Of a stretch of DNA of 19,751 nucleotides, positions 14,712-19,751 are shown in pieces. Numbering within the stretch: the stretch's first letter is position 1; every line of letters begins with the position of its first letter. Origin of the DNA: CAYGTK01 sp964352775 (GTDB taxonomy: Bacteria > Bacteroidota > Bacteroidia > Chitinophagales > CAIOSU01). The stretch covers positions 1-19,751 of the forward strand of contig CAYGTK010000055.1 in NCBI GenBank assembly GCA_964352775.1. Reading direction: 5' to 3'. The notes beneath the pieces are model-generated. The model worked only from the letters and a program-made list of their open reading frames with translations, ran no database searches and was not told the origin of the DNA. The translations under genes and the position numbers were made by a program.

Positions 14712-15968
14712 ATGGAAGGGTTTCAATACTTACAACGCGCACAACTACTATTTCAACAAGGTAGACACATTGAGGCTATAAAGGAGGCTGAACTGGCACT
14801 CCAGTATATGCCTGATAGTACTCAGCCCTTCATTATTCTGATACATAGCTACTTAGAGACCAATAGGCTGAAAGAAGCAAAGCAAATAGCCGATGACCTC
14901 CTACGAAAAGCTCCTGATGATGGGGCGGCCCATTATACTATGGCTGTGGTGTATGGTAGAATGAAGCAGCGTAAAAAGGCAATGGAACATATTGAAACGG
15001 CTATTTCGCTAGATCCAGATGACCCCGATAATTACTACATGAAGGGGGCTTTACTGTTAGATCAAGAAAAAAAAGAGGAAGCCTTATCTGCCATTGATAT
15101 AGCTCTAAATATATACGCTGAACATGAAGGCGCATTGAACTTACGCACCATTATTCTGCACCAAATGAGTAATAAGGAAGCTGCTGGACAATCAGCTGAT
15201 TATATGCTTAATAAAGACCCTGAAAATGCGGTGGCACATGCCAACAAGGGTTGGGTAGAATTGGATAAACAAAATTACGATCAGGCTATAGTGCATTTCA
15301 AAATGGCATTGAGCAAAGATCCTGAGTTGGGTTATGCGCTCGATGGAATGAAGGAAGCTATTAAGGCTAAGCTTCCTCCTTATGGCCTCTACTTTCGCTA
15401 CCTGATGTGGATGAGCCGCTTATCGGATAAGCAACAATGGGGTTTCATAATTGGGATATATGCCATCTACAGGTTAGCAGCTTATTTGTTGGAATCGAAT
15501 CCTGCTTTGGCACCTATCATGCTGCCTATCATCATCGTGTATATTTTCTTTGCCTTCACTACTTGGATAGGGGAGCCAATATCGAACGTGATACTCTTCA
15601 CCCATCCCGATGGTAGATATGCTGTTACACCAGACCAGCGGATGGGGGTGTATTTAATTAGTGCATTCCTTTTAGCAGCTACTGTATTTGGAGGGTTATA
15701 TTTCTTCAGCATCCCTACTTATGTTATGGGCTTTTTGGCGGTGTATTGTGTAGGTATGTTGGTGCCAATTGGCGGTATGATGCAGTCTGACCCAGATAGT
15801 AAGGCCAGAAAGATAATGGCTGCCGTAGCCTTGGTCATGTTCTCTGCTGGCCCTATAGTAGCCCTTTTACCAGCGGATAGTAGTCTTCAATTCGGTATAA
15901 TGTCAGCTTTTGGCTTGGGTGTGTTCTTCTACAGTATAATTGCCAATTTCATCATTAAAATGGACTAA
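14712..15968 (+). CDS. TPR protein with C-terminal multipass membrane domain
   Basis: A 418-residue protein. The first 210 residues are six or so TPR units, for example AQLLFQQGRHIEAIKEAELA (10-29), KKAMEHIETAISLDPDDPD (88-106) and WVELDKQNYDQAIVHFKMAL (181-200). After a short linker the last 175 residues hold about six hydrophobic helices (near 243-262, 266-285, 312-330, 333-353, 367-386 and 392-415), ending just at IIKMD. No enzymatic motif is visible. It follows the AAA gene by 44 bases on the same strand, and both N-terminal regions are TPR-type. The simplest reading is a membrane receptor or adaptor for that ATPase, which is an inference. It meets the next gene tail to tail with a 13-base gap. 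Confidence 0.94.
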   Translation: MEGFQYLQRAQLLFQQGRHIEAIKEAELALQYMPDSTQPFIILIHSYLETNRLKEAKQIADDLLRKAPDDGAAHYTMAVVYGRMKQRKKAMEHIETAISLDPDDPDNYYMKGALLLDQEKKEEALSAIDIALNIYAEHEGALNLRTIILHQMSNKEAAGQSADYMLNKDPENAVAHANKGWVELDKQNYDQAIVHFKMALSKDPELGYALDGMKEAIKAKLPPYGLYFRYLMWMSRLSDKQQWGFIIGIYAIYRLAAYLLESNPALAPIMLPIIIVYIFFAFTTWIGEPISNVILFTHPDGRYAVTPDQRMGVYLISAFLLAATVFGGLYFFSIPTYVMGFLAVYCVGMLVPIGGMMQSDPDSKARKIMAAVALVMFSAGPIVALLPADSSLQFGIMSAFGLGVFFYSIIANFIIKMD

Positions 15969-15981
15969 GCTTGTGGGCTTA

Positions 15982-16926
15982 TTAATCCACCGTAATGGTA
16001 GTAGTTACTGTATAGCTAGAACCTTTTTTGCTGGGTTCAGAAACGGATATGTGCTCCACTTTGGTCATCGTACTTATCCATCTAGATGAAGTATTGTAGC
16101 TATACTGGCTAGCCGATCGATAGTCCATCCCAAAGTCCATTATCTCCGCTTTTTTCTCTTTACTAAGCTTGGGTAGGCCTTCCGCTTTCAATAGCTCTTC
16201 AGCATATTTAACTACCTCTTTCAAAGCGCTTGAAAAGTCAACGTTGGTTACTTTTTCTATCTGATAAGAAATAGGACTTACGGCTTTTACGCGAATGCTA
16301 TCGATCATATCAACAGGGTTGCTAATTATCTCAAAAACGGGGTCGTCTAATGCTAGCTGATCTTTACGTTCAATTACAATAGTATCTTCCAAAGAATAGT
16401 ATCGGTAGAAAGGCTCAAACAAAAAACCGATATGCCGTTTAATGTATTGCTCATAGCCTTTCTTGGTGCGGTAGGGTTCAAACAGGTCAGTAATATATGA
16501 TGCAACTAATTCGCCCTCTCCGCTGCCTTCTTCTTCTACCACACGTTCCATCTTCGCTATCTTTTCTTCTACCGTATTCACCACCCGCCAATTCGGAAAG
16601 CTAAGTGCTCCCGTCTTTCTGTTCACTCGGCAGCTTATTTCAAATTCATCAGCTCCATCGTCCAGTAGCTTTTCCAATTTACCTTCTTCATCCAGCATCA
16701 CTAGGGTGAAGTACTTCTTACTTTTTTCAGCTACCTGCACTTTATAGCTCACCTCGCTCACTAATTTACCGTGCATGGTATCGGCTTGCATTTCAATATC
16801 GGTTCGGTGAAGGGTAATGGTCTTTACATCTCCCTTTTCCCAGTTGGGGGTGAAGTATAGGTCTTGAGCTTGTAAGGCTATTAGGGAGGAGAAAATAAAA
16901 AGAATAGTAGCTAGGAAGCCTTTCAT
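15982..16926 (-). CDS. Secreted protein of unknown function, paralog B
   Basis: Not recognised. The 314-residue product has a signal peptide (about 1-20, FLATILFIFSSLIALQAQ). It shares with the preceding gene the start of the mature protein (LYFTPNWEKGDVKTITLHR versus YTFQPKWKVGTEKTITIIR), the block VNRKTGALSFPNW versus VNKKTGEATLNNW, a middle helix region ending in LMEAYGEEW-like FLFEPFYRYYS, and the C-terminal pattern SRWISTMTKVEHI versus STWTTRVESVHY with a final TTTITVD or TTYIVE. It is therefore a diverged tandem duplicate, more acidic and lysine-rich in its centre. Its ATG (16926-16924) overlaps the stop of its partner by one base (TAATG). Likely periplasmic or cell surface, with no lipobox. 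Confidence 0.9.
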   Translation of the reverse strand: MKGFLATILFIFSSLIALQAQDLYFTPNWEKGDVKTITLHRTDIEMQADTMHGKLVSEVSYKVQVAEKSKKYFTLVMLDEEGKLEKLLDDGADEFEISCRVNRKTGALSFPNWRVVNTVEEKIAKMERVVEEEGSGEGELVASYITDLFEPYRTKKGYEQYIKRHIGFLFEPFYRYYSLEDTIVIERKDQLALDDPVFEIISNPVDMIDSIRVKAVSPISYQIEKVTNVDFSSALKEVVKYAEELLKAEGLPKLSKEKKAEIMDFGMDYRSASQYSYNTSSRWISTMTKVEHISVSEPSKKGSSYTVTTTITVD

Positions 16927-17894
16927 TACTCAACTATGTAGGTAGTGCGAATGGTTTTTACACCAGAAATACCAGCATAGGGGGTATTGGTATAGTGAAC
17001 TGATTCTACGCGAGTGGTCCACGTACTTTTCATATCATAAAAATAGTTGTCGGTCTGTGTCATTTTAACCGACATCATATTCATCTTTTCTACCTGATTC
17101 TGCAAAGTGCTATCGCTCACACCAAAGGAGCCAGTAAATTGCTTCATCATATCTTCCATGGCAGTTACCATGTTACTCATATCGGTTTCTACCTTCTTGT
17201 TGATTACGCTGGTTTGACCTTTTTCGTCAACTTCAGTAAGCGTGTAAGTGGCATTCTTAACTACATCGGCAGTAAGCGGCCTCTGCAATATGGGGTTCTC
17301 GTTACTCACCTCTTCCGTTATCTCCTTTGTTATCAATACTCCTTGTTTCCATTCCTCGCCATAGGCTTCCATTAGGTAGCTTACATTACTAAGTATCTGT
17401 TGCTGAAGGTCATTATTGTCACTCACTAACTTTTTAACAGGCTCTACCATCAATCCCGCAAAAGGACTTTTTTTATCTCCTTTTCTTGCTTGTTCAACAA
17501 AGTAGGCTAGTCGTTTTTCTATCATTCCCTCTAACTCCGTCCAGTTATTTAAAGTGGCCTCTCCCGTTTTTTTATTGACTGCCAAAATAGGGGTATAGGT
17601 CAATATTTCTACTCCATCGTAGCCATTAAGAATAGCTAGCATATCCTTAGTAATGCTAGGGTCATTCAATTCTACAAAATACTGGTCTTCGGTTTCGCTA
17701 GCCACTTTTAGGCTAAAGCTCGATGTATCAGTAGTTACAATTGGTATACTGTCGGGCAAAAAGCGTTCCGATGCGCGGATGATAGTAATGGTCTTCTCTG
17801 TACCTACTTTCCACTTGGGCTGAAAAGTATAGGTTTGCGCCCATGAGGCAGTAGCAATAAGCAAAACGACAAAAACACTTCCTAATATCCGCAT
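16926..17894 (-). CDS. Secreted protein of unknown function, paralog A
   Basis: Not recognised. From the ATG at 17894 the product has 322 residues with a signal peptide (MRILGSVFVVLLIATASWAQ). Two codons upstream a TTG at 17900 is in frame, but the ATG gives a textbook signal peptide. The mature part has the same layout as its downstream neighbour: an N-terminal strand PKWKVGTEKTITI, the block VNKKTGEATLNNWTELEGMI, a helical middle (about 165-240), a methionine-rich stretch (EDMMKQF, then EKMNMMSVKMTQ) and a C-terminal STWTTRVESVHY. It ends on the stop that overlaps the start of the second copy. The pair looks like one operon, perhaps a heteromeric complex. I found no exact promoter box in the 104 bases upstream. 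Confidence 0.9.
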   Translation of the reverse strand: MRILGSVFVVLLIATASWAQTYTFQPKWKVGTEKTITIIRASERFLPDSIPIVTTDTSSFSLKVASETEDQYFVELNDPSITKDMLAILNGYDGVEILTYTPILAVNKKTGEATLNNWTELEGMIEKRLAYFVEQARKGDKKSPFAGLMVEPVKKLVSDNNDLQQQILSNVSYLMEAYGEEWKQGVLITKEITEEVSNENPILQRPLTADVVKNATYTLTEVDEKGQTSVINKKVETDMSNMVTAMEDMMKQFTGSFGVSDSTLQNQVEKMNMMSVKMTQTDNYFYDMKSTWTTRVESVHYTNTPYAGISGVKTIRTTYIVE

Positions 17895-17998
17895 ATACAA
17901 TGGCCTTCGCCCGTTAATTATTCCATAAAGCTAGCGTATAGTGTGTCAATAAGGAAAAATACCTTGAAAGTCATCAATACTGCTTAACTTAAAACTAT

Positions 17999-18622
17999 AT
18001 GTGCCTACCTCCCGCAACTGATGAAAATGAGATGAAACTTAACTCGGTTGGAGAAGCCCATTTTAGAGGCTGGGCTTTTATTATAGATGGATTAGTATTG
18101 TATTTCCTGTTTTTGATAATAATGTTTAGCGGGCTAGATTTTCCGCTTTATACTTTTGATATTGTTCTCTTCATGTATTTTGTTATTATACTTTGGTGGT
18201 TTGGCGCTACACCTGGTAAATGGCTTACAAAGTTGCGACTGGTAGATAAGGGAGGTAGTAGAGCCAATTTATTTCAAGTTTTTATCAGGCAGTTACCGTT
18301 ATTATTGCTCACTTTACCGTTCAACTTTATTGGGAGACTTCACCAATCCCATATGCATGAAGAACTAAGAGCTGCTCATGGTGATGATATTATGTGCGGG
18401 CTTCCTGCTGTGGCTCTGTTCTTTGGTCATGTATTCATAGCTTCTCTATACATTATAGATCCAGTATCTATGTTTTCCAATGAAAATAGACGAAGGTTTT
18501 CTGATGTGTTTGCTAGAACCAAAGTAGTCAGCACTAGAATAAATAGTTTATCTCTAGCATCTTCACTAGCTGGCTTATCTAACGATCGTTCTCTAGCTTT
18601 GGAAGATGACAATGAAGTTTAG
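17999..18622 (+). CDS. RDD-family membrane protein
   Basis: A 207-residue inner-membrane protein of the RDD family. TM1 carries FRGWAFIIDGLVLYFL with the family Arg and Asp (R23, D30); a second helix follows (about 50-67). GATPGKWLTKLRLVD (69-83) is the clearest family block, and RRRFSDVFARTKVV (about 164-177) is the usual end of the domain. A hydrophilic tail of about 30 residues, rich in Ser and Leu and ending in an acidic EDDNEV, is extra. Function is unknown; some relatives affect ion exchange. A later ATG (codon 12, MKLNSV) is an alternative start. Its end overlaps the dehydratase gene by 17 bases. Confidence 0.83.
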   Translation: MCLPPATDENEMKLNSVGEAHFRGWAFIIDGLVLYFLFLIIMFSGLDFPLYTFDIVLFMYFVIILWWFGATPGKWLTKLRLVDKGGSRANLFQVFIRQLPLLLLTLPFNFIGRLHQSHMHEELRAAHGDDIMCGLPAVALFFGHVFIASLYIIDPVSMFSNENRRRFSDVFARTKVVSTRINSLSLASSLAGLSNDRSLALEDDNEV

Positions 18623-19565
18623 TTCCGTACCTACTTTGGTTGATATAGAAAAGGCCCACAAAGCCATAGCACCTTATATCCATCGAACTCCTGTGCTTAC
18701 CAATTCGTATTTGAATGAGCTAGCAGGTTGTAGTATCTACTTTAAATGCGAGAATTTCCAGAAAGTAGGGGCTTTCAAAATGCGGGGTGCAGCTTGTGCG
18801 GCCTTATCCTTAAGTAAAGAGGAATTGACCAAGGGTTTATGTACACACAGTAGCGGAAACCACGCCCAAGCAGTAGCTAAAATTGCTCAAGCACTGGGCA
18901 CAAAGGCCTACATCGTAATGCCTGAAGGTTCGCCTGTAAGTAAGAAAGAGGCTACCCAAGGTTATGGGGCTGAGGTAATACCTTGCGAGAATACCCTTGC
19001 TGCTAGAGAAGAAACACTTGCTCAAGTACAAGAGCGAACGGGCGCGAACTTCATTCATCCATTCAACAACTATAACGTTATTGCAGGGCAGGCCACTACA
19101 GCTAAAGAACTGATAGAAGATACCGAACAATTGGATGTGCTAATGGCCCCAGTAGGTGGGGGAGGGCTGATGAGCGGAACAGCTTTAAGTACACATTACC
19201 TATTGCCAAAAGCCATAGCAGTAGGCAGCGAACCTGAACTAGTGGACGATGCCTACCGATCGATGCAAAGCGGAAGAATAGAAAAGAACACCCGAATAGA
19301 TACCATTGCCGATGGATTACGCACCAACTTGGGCGACAAAACCTTCGGCATTATTAATAAACATGTAGATCGCATAATTCGGGTAACAGAAGAAGAAATA
19401 ATAGCCGCCATGCGACTGATATGGGAGCGAATGAAGATAATTATAGAACCCAGCTGTGCGGTGCCATTAGCTGCCTTATTGAAAGAGAAAGAAGCCTTTG
19501 CAGGAAAGCAAGTGGGCATTATTTTAACGGGTGGTAATGTAGATCTAGAAAAACTACCCTTTTGA
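18606..19565 (+). CDS. PLP-dependent threonine/serine dehydratase
   Basis: A 319-residue fold-type II PLP enzyme, either threonine ammonia-lyase (catabolic type) or a serine racemase/dehydratase. The PLP lysine is in VGAFKMRGA (K58). The substrate and phosphate loops are HSSGNHAQA (81-89) and the tetraglycine PVGGGGLMSG (182-191); the C-terminal LTGGNVD (307-313) is characteristic of this family. There is no C-terminal ACT domain, so no isoleucine feedback site, which argues against a biosynthetic IlvA. Two ATGs (18606 and 18612) are possible; the first overlaps the RDD gene by 17 bases. The next gene begins one base after its stop, so the three are probably one transcript. Confidence 0.95.
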   Translation: MTMKFSSVPTLVDIEKAHKAIAPYIHRTPVLTNSYLNELAGCSIYFKCENFQKVGAFKMRGAACAALSLSKEELTKGLCTHSSGNHAQAVAKIAQALGTKAYIVMPEGSPVSKKEATQGYGAEVIPCENTLAAREETLAQVQERTGANFIHPFNNYNVIAGQATTAKELIEDTEQLDVLMAPVGGGGLMSGTALSTHYLLPKAIAVGSEPELVDDAYRSMQSGRIEKNTRIDTIADGLRTNLGDKTFGIINKHVDRIIRVTEEEIIAAMRLIWERMKIIIEPSCAVPLAALLKEKEAFAGKQVGIILTGGNVDLEKLPF

Positions 19566-19566
19566 T

Positions 19567-19751
19567 ATGATGTGGCGGATGGTTAAATGGGTTTTAGGGC
19601 TAACAATTCTGCTAGTGATAATAGGCACTTTATTTTTGAGTTTTTACACGCCAGCGGCTACAAACACTACAACATTACTAATCGATCTTGAAGCTATGGG
19701 TCTTCCCGCTTCCCCAACCCTTGGATCTGCCAGTCAAGGATCAAGACATGA
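19567..19751 (+). CDS. N-terminal fragment of a membrane-anchored protein
   Basis: An open frame of 61 codons runs off the right edge. Two ATGs lie at 19567 and 19570, one and four bases after the dehydratase stop. Residues 7-28 (KWVLGLTILLVIIGTLFLSF) form a membrane anchor or uncleaved signal, followed by a Thr/Ser/Pro-rich outside part (TPAATNTTTLL, then MGLPASPTLGSAS). Too little is visible to name a family. The tight spacing suggests co-transcription with the dehydratase. Confidence 0.72.
   Translation, partial: MMWRMVKWVLGLTILLVIIGTLFLSFYTPAATNTTTLLIDLEAMGLPASPTLGSASQGSRH

Noticed and set aside
17895..17900. TTG start two codons upstream for secreted paralog A (and a similar TTG at 6365 for the NlpC/P60 gene)
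   Set aside because: An ATG two or three codons downstream gives a better-formed N terminus, and no RBS supports the TTG.
18837..19519. Minus-strand open frames inside the dehydratase gene
   Set aside because: The plus strand encodes all PLP-enzyme motifs across this span.

Overview
The window looks like a chromosomal segment of a member of the Bacteroidota. The evidence is an N-terminal piece of GldM (type IX secretion/gliding motor) at the left edge, several exact TAnnTTTG promoter boxes of the Bacteroidota type, mostly A/T-rich leaders with few clear Shine-Dalgarno sites, a Bacteroidota-style lipoprotein with an acidic repeat next to its lipobox, and moderate-to-low GC. I see no insertion sequence, phage gene, tRNA, rRNA or CRISPR array. 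Coding density is high, and the only gene-free stretch over 300 bases is 599-942.

Layout. 1-598: gldM (minus, runs off the left edge). 943-2973: a two-gene arsenosugar operon, arsS then arsM (minus), with its own promoter box. 3072-3965: a secreted sphingomyelinase-like phosphodiesterase (minus). 4060-6356: an NlpC/P60 peptidase overlapping the bifunctional NAD(P)H-hydrate repair enzyme nnr by one base (minus). 6515-6928: a small secreted protein (plus), facing a lipoprotein (7006-7551, minus) across a strong shared terminator. 7624-9177: a HEAT-repeat protein (minus). 9334-9675: a small secreted SPOR-like protein (plus). 9684-13177: five minus-strand genes read in the order photolyase, DUF3817 membrane protein, NADAR glycosidase, Rof-like Rho-binding protein, alpha/beta hydrolase. 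13306-15968: a plus-strand pair, a TPR-AAA ATPase followed by a TPR protein with about six membrane segments. 15982-17894: a translationally coupled pair of paralogous secreted proteins of unknown function (minus). 17999-19751: RDD membrane protein, a PLP-dependent threonine/serine dehydratase and the start of a membrane-anchored protein (plus, tightly packed).

Working together. ArsM methylates arsenite and ArsS is known to convert the dimethylated product into an arsenosugar precursor. The TPR-AAA ATPase and its TPR membrane partner look like a two-component, membrane-linked unfoldase or remodelling machine, and are the best candidate here for an undescribed system. The photolyase/NADAR/Rof cluster combines light-driven DNA repair, an ADP-ribose-related N-glycosidase and a transcription antiterminator. 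The two coupled secreted paralogs appear to be a duplicated envelope family. Two coding regions (NlpC/P60 and the upstream secreted paralog) are better started at an internal ATG than at the upstream TTG.
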